33,030 bases of DNA from Planctomycetaceae bacterium. GTDB taxonomy: Bacteria > Planctomycetota > Planctomycetia > Planctomycetales > Planctomycetaceae. Location of the stretch: assembly GCA_015485495.1 (NCBI GenBank), contig WFTL01000128.1, forward strand, positions 1 to 33,030. Reading direction: 5' to 3'. Shown piece after piece: positions 1 through 7,079 of the stretch; positions within the stretch are counted from its first letter, which is position 1, and the number at the start of each line of letters is the position of its first letter. Under the pieces are notes generated by a model. The model ran no database searches. It was not told where the DNA came from and saw only the letters and a program-made list of their open reading frames with translations. Position numbers and translations under genes: made by a program.

Positions 1-127
1 GCCAGGTCTGCGCATACGCGGGGACGGATACCAGACAGAGGACCGGGACCATCATCAGGCGTCCGCAGTTGCGAAGAAACACGACGCCGCGAGAGATGCG
101 CGATGCAGGTGGGTTGCAGGCTGCCAT
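1..127 (-). CDS. N-terminus of a secreted protein, cut by the window edge
   Basis: Reading leftward from an ATG at 127, 42 codons are open to the edge of the window. The N-terminus has several arginines, then a hydrophobic stretch (LMMVPVLCLVSV) and a signal-peptidase-like site, P-A-Y-A before Q-T-W. This looks like a Sec signal peptide. The start at 127 is preceded by GGAG with a 6-base spacer, which makes it better than the internal Met codons at 55 and 52. The mature protein lies outside the window, so its function cannot be told. It diverges from the OmpH-like lipoprotein to the right. That the signal peptide is real is an inference from 42 residues. Confidence 0.5.
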   Translation of the reverse strand, partial: MAACNPPASRISRGVVFLRNCGRLMMVPVLCLVSVPAYAQTW

Positions 128-155
128 GGAGCGCTCCAGTGATATCGTCACGTAC

Positions 156-173
156 ACAATCCGTACAATCCGT
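156..173. repeat. Tandem 9-base repeat, two copies
   Basis: ACAATCCGT occurs twice head to tail (156-164 and 165-173), 29 bases upstream of the leftward start at 127. It could be a regulator half-site pair or chance. Only the repeat itself is seen directly. Confidence 0.4.
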
Positions 174-226
174 CTATTCGGTATCACAGGTGCGATCGGT
201 TCAGCCCAATCGATACTTTCAGTACG

Positions 227-249
227 GAAAACCGGCGAAAACGGTTTTT
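227..249. other. Hairpin with A-rich and T-rich arms
   Basis: Arm 227-234 (GAAAACCG) pairs with 242-249 (CGGTTTTT): seven Watson-Crick pairs plus one G-T, with a 7-base loop. The T-rich arm is terminator-like, but the hairpin sits between divergent genes, where a terminator is not expected. It could belong to a leader or a small RNA. There is no independent support. Confidence 0.25.
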
Positions 250-574
250 CTTCGGCATTCGGCAATCCTCTCTCAGTCGGCCCGATCGCGCCTGCCGCCC
301 GGCCGTGCGAAGTACCGGGGGCTTCCCGTGTTCTCGTTCGGCAGATTCTGCGGGAAGCGGCAGCGCTAAGGCCGATTCGGGCGGATGGGGACTGCTCTGT
401 TTCGCCGCTGCATCTGTGGGAGAGCCTGAGCGGTGCATGAAGTGTTGACCTGAAACGGAAGCCGCTGCTATCTCCGCGTCAGTGACCCACGGGGAAATGA
501 TGCGCGGAACTGTATGTGGAACCGCTGCAGCGAATCCCGAAATGCCAGCGATCCGTAAATGGAGCCACCCAAAA

Positions 575-1219
575 ATGAAGATGTCATTCACTGTCATCGC
601 TCTGACAGTCACACTGTTCACCACCGGATGCGGCCGCGAACACACCGGCGGAGTGGCGGTGGTGGATCTGGATCGAGTAGCCAAAGCACTTGGCCGCGAT
701 GCCGCGATCCTGCAGCAGCTCAAACAGCAGGAACTCGATCTCAACCAGAAACTCAGTTCCGTGAAGACGTCCTTCGAAAAGCAGCTTGCAGAGACGTTCG
801 AAGAACTGCCGGAAGAACCGAGTCCGGAAGAGGCTCAAAAACTGCTCAATATGAAACGCAATGCCACGATTCGGCTGGCGAGCTACCAGAAGCAGGCGAC
901 GACTGCTCTGGCACAAATGAAAAGTTCTGCCATTTCCGAGTTTCGGGCGGAAGTCATGCCGCTGGCACGACGGATTGCCAAAGACAAAGGACTGTCCGTC
1001 GTGCTGACCAGCAATGATGCTGTTGTCTTCACGTTCGATGAGTCGGTCAACATCACGGATGAAGTGATCGTCGAACTGAAGAAAACAGCGCCACAGGTCG
1101 GTCCGGTCGCTGCGGCGGAGCCGAGGGCACTGCAGGCGACGCCCGAAACAGCCAGCGCAGCGGAACATGCGTCACCGACGCCTGCCGCGGAGGCGACTGA
1201 CGGGGAAGAGTCTCGCTGA
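575..1219 (+). CDS. OmpH/Skp-like periplasmic chaperone lipoprotein
   Basis: This 214-residue protein starts with a lipoprotein signal (hydrophobic stretch, then L-F-T-T-G-C with Cys at about residue 17). It continues with V-A-V-V-D-L-D-R-V, the usual opening strand of OmpH/Skp proteins. A long charged helical region follows (about residues 40-120, rich in Q, K, E and L), expected to form the coiled-coil tentacles. A closing strand around 'GLSVVLTSNDAVVF' comes next, and then an Ala/Pro/Glu-rich tail. Skp-type proteins hold unfolded outer-membrane proteins in the periplasm. Being a lipoprotein is a variation on soluble Skp. I chose the ATG at 575 because it gives a clean lipoprotein signal and has GGAG ten bases upstream. 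Earlier in-frame Met codons (from 482) would add 31 residues with no signal character. A strong hairpin follows the gene. Confidence 0.8.
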   Translation: MKMSFTVIALTVTLFTTGCGREHTGGVAVVDLDRVAKALGRDAAILQQLKQQELDLNQKLSSVKTSFEKQLAETFEELPEEPSPEEAQKLLNMKRNATIRLASYQKQATTALAQMKSSAISEFRAEVMPLARRIAKDKGLSVVLTSNDAVVFTFDESVNITDEVIVELKKTAPQVGPVAAAEPRALQATPETASAAEHASPTPAAEATDGEESR

Positions 1220-1300
1220 AGAATGCCGGACACCATGTGTTCGCATGCGTGAGCAGGCATTGTCTGCTGGCGGGTGCGGCGTTTCGAACAGGACCACATG

Positions 1301-1335
1301 CACACGGGGAAATGCTTTCCGCATTTCCCCGTGTG
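1301..1335. terminator. Strong bidirectional hairpin, likely terminator
   Basis: CACACGGGGAAATG (1301-1314) is perfectly complementary to 1322-1335, giving a 14-pair stem with a 7-base loop. It lies between two convergent genes: the OmpH-like gene ending at 1219 and the PncC gene ending at 1505. That is where a shared terminator is expected. No T-run follows on either strand, so termination would depend on stem strength or on Rho. Confidence 0.65.
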
Positions 1336-1504
1336 ACTCTGCACAGCGTCTTCGTGTTTTGTCCGGCAGAGGGCGTTTCGTTGCGGTCGCGGAACTTCCT
1401 TCAGAGAGTTGTTCCGGGCGGAAACTTTCAGAGCGTCCGAAGTCGGTTGTTCCGACTGCAGTCCGCCAACAGTCGGTGATTGGCCGGGCGGTCTGCGGAA
1501 AAGA

Positions 1505-2059
1505 TCAGTGTTCCTGTTCCAGGAGCCGGTCGCGGCAGAAGCGCAGAGCTTCACGGACGGCCGCGATCTGCCGGTGATGGCGACGGTCGGTATCTCCGGC
1601 AGAGTGTGCTGCTTCCCGGCCGGAATCCACGGGCAGGCGTTTTGCCCGGACATGGAAGCTGTCACCGGTGCGGATGGCCACGGCACACCACACCAGTCCG
1701 TCGAGGTTTTCGGGGGCGTCGGGGCCCAGGTGCCCGGTGATCGCCACGGCCACGTCGGCCTGCGGCGTGATGTTCAGAACCCCGGTTGCCATCTGTTCGG
1801 CGGTGGCCTGACAGACGGCTCCCTGCGCTGCCAGAAGGTCTTCGGAAACGTCCAGCCAGCGGACTTTCGTCTGTTCCTGGTAGACGACAGCAGAACCGGC
1901 CAGCCAGCGGGATATTCCTGGCAGCCGGCCGAGACTCGCGGCCGCCAGTCCGGCTGTGCAGCTTTCGGCCAGCACGATGCACTGTTTGCGGCGATTCAGA
2001 ACCGAATACAGCGCCTGGGCAGCTTCGGTGCAGAATGGGTCAGAAGAAGGAAGCGACAT
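1505..2059 (-). CDS. pncC: CinA C-terminal domain / nicotinamide-nucleotide amidohydrolase (PncC-type)
   Basis: This 184-residue protein carries the stand-alone CinA C-terminal domain, which deamidates NMN to nicotinic acid mononucleotide in pyridine-nucleotide recycling. The family signature A-E-S-C-T-A-G is at residues 31-37. It is followed by the G-S-A-V-V-Y-Q-E-Q-T-K segment and by I-T-G-H-L-G-P, which matches the usual ITGxAGP. The length fits a single-domain PncC; the N-terminal molybdopterin-binding-like domain of full CinA is absent. The ATG at 2059 lies 7 bases after the upstream GNAT gene, so this is the last gene of a five-gene operon. The C-terminal 30 residues are Arg/His-rich and less conserved. 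Family assignment is firm; the exact substrate is by homology. Confidence 0.85.
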   Translation of the reverse strand: MSLPSSDPFCTEAAQALYSVLNRRKQCIVLAESCTAGLAAASLGRLPGISRWLAGSAVVYQEQTKVRWLDVSEDLLAAQGAVCQATAEQMATGVLNITPQADVAVAITGHLGPDAPENLDGLVWCAVAIRTGDSFHVRAKRLPVDSGREAAHSAGDTDRRHHRQIAAVREALRFCRDRLLEQEH

Positions 2060-2066
2060 GGATGAT

Positions 2067-2900
2067 TCACCGTGCTTCGGCGGAATCGGTACGAAGGACG
2101 GAACGACACCACAGGCCGCACACGGGGCCGGACAACCAGCCCATGGATCGATACAGCCGGATTCCTGGGGTGTTGGTGCAGTCGCACCAGGCCGTGAGAT
2201 CGTCGATGTGCGCATCTGCCGCCGCCAGTTGACAGGAGTGGAGAAGCAGGCTGCGGCCGATACCCTGACGCCGATGCTGCCAGCGAACACCCACATACTG
2301 CAGAACGGCCGAACGCGCGTCGTGATCGCGGTGCAGCACGGCGATGCCTGCCGGCTGTGGCCGCGTATCGGATATCAGGACATCCGCGTTTCCCAGCCGG
2401 GACCACCGGGCGATGAGCTGGTCCGGGTCGGTGACCAGATGCGGAAGGTCCTGAGAATCGGTCAGACAGTCCGAAAGCAGTCCGGTGAGATGAGGCCCCC
2501 TGCGCCGGCCGAGCAGATCATGCAGTTTGTGGGGTTCTTCCGGGGGGGCGCCGATTCCAGGGGATAGACGCGGCGGAGACCAGGCCTGGATCTGCGCCAT
2601 GCGATGGAACCGGTGGGAAGCCAGGATGTCTGCCGTCAGAAGCGCTTCCGTATCGGGAACCAGCCAGTGCAGTTCTGTCGCCGCGTCTTCTGCGGCTGCT
2701 TCAAGAAGGCGGGCGATCACAGTTCGACTCAGTGTCCGCTGCGTGCGTTCCGACAGGGGCTGATGCACCGTTCCGGTGACCAGCATGATTCCGGCAACCG
2801 GATCGTCGGCCTGCAGACAGGCCGCTGTCATGTTTCCGAACTGAATGTCCCACCGCCACGGGCGTCGGCTGACGGTGCGGACCTGCAGGTTGCCGGACAT
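2067..2900 (-). CDS. GNAT-family N-acetyltransferase
   Basis: This 277-residue protein has a C-terminal GNAT domain. The strand 'AVLQYVGVRW' is followed by Q-H-R-R-Q-G-I-G-R-S-L-L, the acetyl-CoA pyrophosphate-binding R/Q-x-x-G-x-G/A motif. Then comes a helix and the 'NTPGIRLYRSMGW' segment typical of the last GNAT helix and strand. The N-terminal 130 residues may be a degenerate second GNAT lobe, as in tandem-GNAT proteins. It includes 'LLEAAAEDAATELHWLVPD' and 'ILASHRFHRMAQIQAW', which fit that fold. Substrate unknown. I chose the ATG at 2900, 10 bases after the zinc-ribbon gene stop; an upstream start would run across that gene. It is fourth in the operon. Confidence 0.8.
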   Translation of the reverse strand: MSGNLQVRTVSRRPWRWDIQFGNMTAACLQADDPVAGIMLVTGTVHQPLSERTQRTLSRTVIARLLEAAAEDAATELHWLVPDTEALLTADILASHRFHRMAQIQAWSPPRLSPGIGAPPEEPHKLHDLLGRRRGPHLTGLLSDCLTDSQDLPHLVTDPDQLIARWSRLGNADVLISDTRPQPAGIAVLHRDHDARSAVLQYVGVRWQHRRQGIGRSLLLHSCQLAAADAHIDDLTAWCDCTNTPGIRLYRSMGWLSGPVCGLWCRSVLRTDSAEAR

Positions 2901-2910
2901 TCCGGATGTG

Positions 2911-3138
2911 TCACTGAGGCAGCCGGCAGCAGCCGGGACCGCAGGGGCCTGCTTCCGGTGGCGGACAGTCTGAAGCGATCGGGAGGGCGGAGGTCGATCC
3001 GGACCGCCCCGCCGCCACACTCATCAGCTTTTCCATACGCTGCGAACCGCAGTGCGGGCAGGATGGCTTTTCACGGGGGCCCATCAGCAGTTCGCATTCC
3101 TTTTCGCATTCCGAACAGATGTATTCGAAAATCGGCAT
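2911..3138 (-). CDS. FmdB/regulatory-type zinc ribbon protein
   Basis: This 75-residue protein opens M-P-I-F-E-Y-I-C, the hallmark of the FmdB putative regulatory family. It has two zinc-knuckle pairs, Cys8/Cys11 and Cys27/Cys30. The tail is Gly/Pro/Cys-rich (C-G-P-G-C-C), as is common in the family, and may add metal or redox chemistry. The name comes from an amide-hydrolase regulator; for most members no function is shown. It sits between the secreted protein (16-base distance) and the GNAT gene (11-base distance), so it is co-transcribed with them. Confidence 0.85.
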   Translation of the reverse strand: MPIFEYICSECEKECELLMGPREKPSCPHCGSQRMEKLMSVAAGRSGSTSALPIASDCPPPEAGPCGPGCCRLPQ

Positions 3139-3153
3139 TCTGAGGGCTTCTTT

Positions 3154-4347
3154 CTACTGAATCGGACGAGAAGGACGCAGGGGGATGCCCTGCGGACGTC
3201 TGTGCTGTTCGAATTGTGACACGAACGATCGCCAGGTCAACAACTGGCTGAAGTGAACGTCCCGTGTGGTGCCTCCGGCCGTCAGAGGTCCGTCGACGGC
3301 GACCCGGAACTGCATTTCGAACGTCATGGATTCCGGATGAGGGGCCTGGGCGGCCATCCGCAGGGTCCCGGTCCCGGTGAGCAGATCGGCCCGAACGTTC
3401 AGCCGTGAGGCGTCCACGGTCGGCCCGGACGTTTCGGGCAGCAGAATCGTCTGGTTCACCGGGCTGATGCGGACGGTCACGGAGCGTGTCTGTCGATCCA
3501 CTTCCGTGACGGTGTACCGGCATTCCAGAGACGCCTGTCCCAGAATTCCCAGGGAGACTGTGTGGGTGCGGTTCCACTGCTGCCCTGTCTGAAACGAGGT
3601 CATGGCCGGGGTGGCGGGAGCGTTTTCGCTGTCGGTTTCCGAGTCTTCAGATTCGGATGCCGGAGGTTCTGACAGGATGAGAGGAGGCGGAGAGGCTCCC
3701 GGCATGAGCAGCGGAATCTGAAACGGCAGATGCAGCAGGGAACGCAGGGCATCGGTTCCGTACAGTTCATCCAGAACTGCAAAGTGTTCCGGGTAACGGT
3801 CGTTCAGCAATGACCGCAGTCGCGGGACATCGATGCGGCTGCCCTGTACGCTGATCCGCAGCGGAATCCGGTCCGTTTTCAGCACTGCAGAAACGGGCAC
3901 GGTCTGAAATGCGTCCGGTGTCTCGGGAGCGTCCGGACGATTCTGTTCGAAGGCCACGACCTGGGCTTCGGCGCCGAATCCGCCATCACCGGCGGGGGTG
4001 AGGATCGTGTACTGCAGCTTCACCCGGCTCACATCATCCATCTGCCGGTCGGTGCCGTCGACCGAAACGGTCGACGCGCGCTGAGTCGTCACCAGGACGG
4101 CGAACGTCTGCCCGGGTTCCAGATGCCACAGCGGGACAGGCGGTGGTTCGACCGCATCCGTACCCGCATCGGAGTTCTCGGCGGCATCCGCAGCGGCATT
4201 CTCATCGGTCCGCGAGTGGTCTTCGAGTGTCGAGGATCCGCTGTCGTCGGCACGAACGGAACAGAGCGCCCCGTCCTGGTGGACGGTGCCCAGCAGGATG
4301 GTGGCGGCGCAGCACAGTCTGCCGGGGACCCGGAGAATCGATAGCAT
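3154..4347 (-). CDS. Secreted planctomycete protein of unknown function (possibly DUF6263-like)
   Basis: This 397-residue protein begins with a signal peptide (hydrophobic 'LCCAATILLGTV', residues 11-22). An acidic Ala/Asp/Glu-rich linker follows to about residue 70. The body has repeated beta-strand patterns. One half starts 'LWHLEPGQTFAVLV'. A second half after a Pro/Glu/Asp-rich linker (about residues 240-265) contains 'WNRTHTVSLGILGQASLECRY'. The 'LxPGQTF...VLVTTQ' opening resembles DUF6263-type planctomycete proteins, but I cannot confirm this. No catalytic motif is visible. Its ATG overlaps the stop of the nuclease-domain gene by one base (TGATG), implying translational coupling. It probably works outside the cytoplasm. 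Confidence 0.7.
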   Translation of the reverse strand: MLSILRVPGRLCCAATILLGTVHQDGALCSVRADDSGSSTLEDHSRTDENAAADAAENSDAGTDAVEPPPVPLWHLEPGQTFAVLVTTQRASTVSVDGTDRQMDDVSRVKLQYTILTPAGDGGFGAEAQVVAFEQNRPDAPETPDAFQTVPVSAVLKTDRIPLRISVQGSRIDVPRLRSLLNDRYPEHFAVLDELYGTDALRSLLHLPFQIPLLMPGASPPPLILSEPPASESEDSETDSENAPATPAMTSFQTGQQWNRTHTVSLGILGQASLECRYTVTEVDRQTRSVTVRISPVNQTILLPETSGPTVDASRLNVRADLLTGTGTLRMAAQAPHPESMTFEMQFRVAVDGPLTAGGTTRDVHFSQLLTWRSFVSQFEQHRRPQGIPLRPSRPIQ

Positions 4348-4745
4348 CAGCCGACCTGTTCCAGAACGTCTTCGTCGACAAGAATGGGAATGGACGGATC
4401 GGTGTAGAGGGCCAGTGCCACCGCATCGCTGGGACGACAGTCCACTTCCAGCACTTCGTCGCCCTGTGCGATGCGGAGGACCGCGTAGTAGGTGTGGTCT
4501 TCGATGCGTGTGATGACAACGTCCTGCAGAGTGCCTCCCAGAGCCGTGATGCACTCGCGGAGCAGGTCGTGCGTCATGGGCCGGTAGGACGGTTCTTCCA
4601 GCAGCCGTCGGTTGATGGCAGCCGCTTCGAAGTCGCCGATCAGAATGGGAAAGGTTCGATTCCCATCGGTCTCCCGAAGATAGATGGCCCGCTGATCGTT
4701 CAGATCGGAAACGATCACACGGCTCAGCTGCATCGGGATCAGCAT
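4347..4745 (-). CDS. Bifunctional nuclease (BFN/DUF151) domain protein
   Basis: This 132-residue protein spans a single BFN (DUF151) domain. Family features visible include I-Y-L-R-E-T-D-G-N-R-x-F-P-I-L-I-G near residues 24-40, then E-A-x-A-I near 42-46. The closing signature C-R-P-S-D-A-V-A-L-A-L follows near 108-118. Plant BFN proteins show RNase and DNase activity; bacterial members are mostly uncharacterised, and stand-alone forms are widespread. The start at 4745 has a textbook Shine-Dalgarno, GAAAGGAG, five bases upstream. It is the first gene of the five-gene operon running to 1505, so its signals probably set expression of the whole unit. Confidence 0.88.
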   Translation of the reverse strand: MLIPMQLSRVIVSDLNDQRAIYLRETDGNRTFPILIGDFEAAAINRRLLEEPSYRPMTHDLLRECITALGGTLQDVVITRIEDHTYYAVLRIAQGDEVLEVDCRPSDAVALALYTDPSIPILVDEDVLEQVG

Positions 4746-4816
4746 GGAAACTCCTTTCACGGCAATGTCGATTCGGTCAGTCGGAAAGACCGGTTGCAGC
4801 GGACTCAGGTTGTGAC

Positions 4817-4840
4817 GGTCCGGGGGCAGCGGGCCGGACC
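4817..4840 (-). terminator. Candidate terminator hairpin after the DUF1080 gene
   Basis: GGTCCGG (4817-4823) pairs perfectly with CCGGACC (4834-4840) across a 10-base loop. It lies 38 bases beyond the DUF1080 stop and upstream of the nuclease-domain operon. If it terminates, the DUF1080 gene is a separate transcription unit. No T-run follows. Confidence 0.4.
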
Positions 4841-4877
4841 TCAGCGAACCGGTCCGCCGCTGGCCGGCCCGCATCGT

Positions 4878-5504
4878 TCAGGGAAGCCGGCGAACCCGAA
4901 TGTTGCGAAACCACACTTCACTGTCGGGGTCGTGTGCCTGCAGAGCGAATGTGCCCTGCCCCAGCCGGCGGTCGAAACGGTCGGAATGTGGTTTCTGGTT
5001 TTCCGGTTCTGTGTAGTCCACCACGACCTGTCCGTTGATTCGAATGACAACATGGCGGCCTTCGACACGAATGTTGTTCGTGTACCATTCGTTGTCGCGG
5101 GCCGGAGGATCGGTCACTTTGACGATGCCGTAGAGACTGCCGGAGCGAATGGAATCGGTGTGGGAAATGTTCACCTGGCACTCCAGCCCCCGGCGCGGCC
5201 AGTCGCTTTCCTGGTATTCCGTGTGAAAATAGATGCCGGAATTGCTTCCCGGCCGGGTCATCACTTCACATTCCAGCTCGAAATTTTTGAACGGTCTGCT
5301 GTCACCGACGTAGAACAGATGGGCTTTCGGGCCGTGGCAGACCAGAGCGCCGTTTTCAATTCTCCACGAATCGGCGTTTTCTCCGACTTTCCAGCCTTCC
5401 ATCGTGCCGTTGAAAATGGTCTGCCATTGTTCGGCGCTGTCGGCCGAAAAAGCAGCGGAACAGAAAAGGACAGCAAAACAAAGGACGGCGGTACGGCAAT
5501 GCAT
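4878..5504 (-). CDS. Secreted DUF1080 (3-keto-disaccharide hydrolase-like) protein
   Basis: This 208-residue protein has a signal peptide (MHCRTAVLCFAVLFCSAAFS, cleavage near A-D-S-A-E). The mature region matches the DUF1080 concanavalin-like jelly roll: 'FNGTMEGWKV', 'WRIENGALVC', 'FELECEVMTRPGSNSGIYFH', 'GLECQVN', 'NNIRVEGRHVVIRINGQVV' and the closing 'GTFALQAHDPDSEVWFRNIRVRRL'. This is a full-length single domain. Some members hydrolyse 3-keto-glycosides; most planctomycete copies are untested. The start at 5504 has GGAG eight bases upstream. It is divergent from the GT4 gene, with a 278-base gap in which I found no convincing promoter. Confidence 0.88.
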   Translation of the reverse strand: MHCRTAVLCFAVLFCSAAFSADSAEQWQTIFNGTMEGWKVGENADSWRIENGALVCHGPKAHLFYVGDSRPFKNFELECEVMTRPGSNSGIYFHTEYQESDWPRRGLECQVNISHTDSIRSGSLYGIVKVTDPPARDNEWYTNNIRVEGRHVVIRINGQVVVDYTEPENQKPHSDRFDRRLGQGTFALQAHDPDSEVWFRNIRVRRLP

Positions 5505-5782
5505 CAGGATGTCTCCGGGGATCTTCACAAAACCGGCCGGATCGGTTCGGGCAGGAAATGCGTCCGGGGTTCGGTCGGTTGCGGATGGACGGCTGGTCAC
5601 GGGCGGATTCTGCAGTCGTGTTCGTGCGGAGCGTTCACAGGCTTCGCCGGCGTGCCGGAATCCGATAGGGTGCCCGTTTCTTTGTTTCTAGCAGATCATC
5701 CGTCTGTTTCCACTGTTTCGTCTGCGTTCCGCTGCCGATTCTGTCGTCTGCGGAAGCCCTCCGGAGCCGAAAACCCGACGCC

Positions 5783-6961
5783 ATGCGTGTGGCTCACATC
5801 ATCACCCGCCTGATCATCGGCGGTGCTCAGGAAAACACTTTGTTCACGGTCGATGGGCAGCATCATCGGCACGGTGACCAGGTGTGTCTGATGACCGGGC
5901 CGGCTCGAGGTCCGGAAGGAAGCCTTGAAGACCGCGCCCGGCAGCGTGGCCTGGACCTGCGGATCATTCCTCCGCTGCGCCGAAATCTCAGTCCGTGGTA
6001 CGACTTTCACGCCTACCGGGCCGTGAAACGGGCCCTTCGGGACTACCGGCCCGATCTGGTTCACACGCACAGTTCCAAGGCCGGTATTCTGGGACGCCGG
6101 GCGGCGTGGTCGCTGGGAATCCCCTGCGTGCACACGATTCACGGAGCGTCCTTTCATTACGGTCAGCCGCGTCTGCTGTACGAAGCGTACCGCACAGCCG
6201 AACGGATGGCGGCGAACTGGTGTCAGCATTTCATCACGGTCTGCGATGCCATGACGCGGCAGTATGTGGAGGCGGGAATCGCTCCGGAATCGAAATTCAC
6301 GACGGTCTACAGCGGCATGGATGTCGATCGTTTTCTGCAGCCGCCGGAATCTCCGCAGGCCGTTCGTCGTCGGCTGGGGCTGGCAGACGACGACATTGTC
6401 GTCGTCAAAGTGGCTCGCCTGTTCAGCCTCAAAGGGCATGAATACCTCATCGAAGCGGCCCCGCGCATTGTGGCGGCGGTGCCCCGCGTTCGGTTCGTGT
6501 TCGTGGGGGACGGCATTCTGAGAGAACAGTACGAACAGCAGATCCGGCGGCTTGGACTGCAGGATCATTTCGTGTTCGTCGGACTCGTTCCGCCTGACCA
6601 CGTGTCCAGTTATGTGCATGCGGCCGACATTGTCGCTCATACAAGCGTCTGGGAAGGACTGGCCCGTGTTCTGGTGCAGGGACTGCTGGCCGGGCGTCCG
6701 GTGGTGAGCTTCGACATCGATGGTGCTCCGGAAGTCTGTCTGGACGGACAGACGGGAATCCTGGTGCCTCCCCGCCGGACGACACCTCTGGCCGATGCCA
6801 TCATCCGCCTGGCAGAAGATGAAACGCTGCGGCATCGCCTGGGAGAAACCGGAAGACGGAAATTTACGGAACCGTTTCGCCACGAGTACATGACGCAGCG
6901 GATCCGGGACGTGTACGAGCAGGTGCTTTCCCGGTGGTCCGGTTCCTGCGGATCCGGCTGA
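5783..6961 (+). CDS. GT4-family glycosyltransferase
   Basis: This 392-residue GT-B enzyme transfers a sugar from a nucleotide-sugar donor, probably during cell-surface polysaccharide or glycolipid synthesis. The N-terminal half shows the GT4 opening V-A-H-I-I-T-R-L-I-I-G-G-A-Q and H-T-H-S-S-K-A-G-I-L-G-R. The acceptor-domain segment H-G-A-S-F-H follows. The C-terminal half has 'KVARLFSLKGHEYLIEA', 'FVGDG', 'VFVGLV' and W-E-G-L-A-R-V-L-V-Q-G-L-L-A-G-R-P-V-V. The usual E-x7-E catalytic pair is here E-x7-Q, a variant I associate with planctomycete members of the subgroup. The ATG at 5783 fits the family N-terminus, although the nearest GGAG lies about 16 bases away. It converges on the DPM-GtrA gene. 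Confidence 0.9.
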   Translation: MRVAHIITRLIIGGAQENTLFTVDGQHHRHGDQVCLMTGPARGPEGSLEDRARQRGLDLRIIPPLRRNLSPWYDFHAYRAVKRALRDYRPDLVHTHSSKAGILGRRAAWSLGIPCVHTIHGASFHYGQPRLLYEAYRTAERMAANWCQHFITVCDAMTRQYVEAGIAPESKFTTVYSGMDVDRFLQPPESPQAVRRRLGLADDDIVVVKVARLFSLKGHEYLIEAAPRIVAAVPRVRFVFVGDGILREQYEQQIRRLGLQDHFVFVGLVPPDHVSSYVHAADIVAHTSVWEGLARVLVQGLLAGRPVVSFDIDGAPEVCLDGQTGILVPPRRTTPLADAIIRLAEDETLRHRLGETGRRKFTEPFRHEYMTQRIRDVYEQVLSRWSGSCGSG

Positions 6962-7079
6962 CGGGGACCGGACCACCGGAACGGACATGTCCGCGCGAAC
7001 ACCGGTTTCCGGTCCTGCGTCCTGCACGCGCACAACAGGGTGCCGCCGGAACAGACGCTCAAAGATTCTGCGGGAACCG

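Larger units (their letters stand above)
128..574. other. Divergent intergenic region without a convincing gene
   Basis: This 447-base gap separates the leftward secreted-protein gene from the rightward OmpH-like gene. Open frames cross it, but none has protein-like composition together with a ribosome site. It holds a 9-base tandem repeat (156-173) and an A/T-flanked hairpin (227-249). Promoters for both flanking genes should lie here. I could not pick a convincing -35/-10 pair. A weak leftward candidate is TTGTAC (168-163) with TATCAC about 18 bases downstream. Confidence 0.4.

Noticed and set aside
184-744. Minus-strand open frame across the gap and the lipoprotein 5' end
   Set aside because: It overlaps the well-supported OmpH-like gene antisense, is Arg/Ser/Ala-rich, has no family feature and no ribosome site.
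4143-5813. Long plus-strand frame of about 556 codons opposite the nuclease-domain and DUF1080 genes
   Set aside because: It is antisense to two clear gene families. Long antisense frames are common at this GC content. Composition is His/Arg/Gly/Val-rich without domains.
6665-6700. E-x7-Q in the GT4 enzyme as a sign of inactivity
   Set aside because: I associate the Gln variant with otherwise intact planctomycete GT4 proteins, so it is more likely a subgroup trait than a defect.
6965-7015. GGACCGGA / TCCGGTCC inverted repeat in the convergent gap after the GT4 gene
   Set aside because: The eight-base arms are 35 bases apart with only a loose inner palindrome; too weak to call a terminator.
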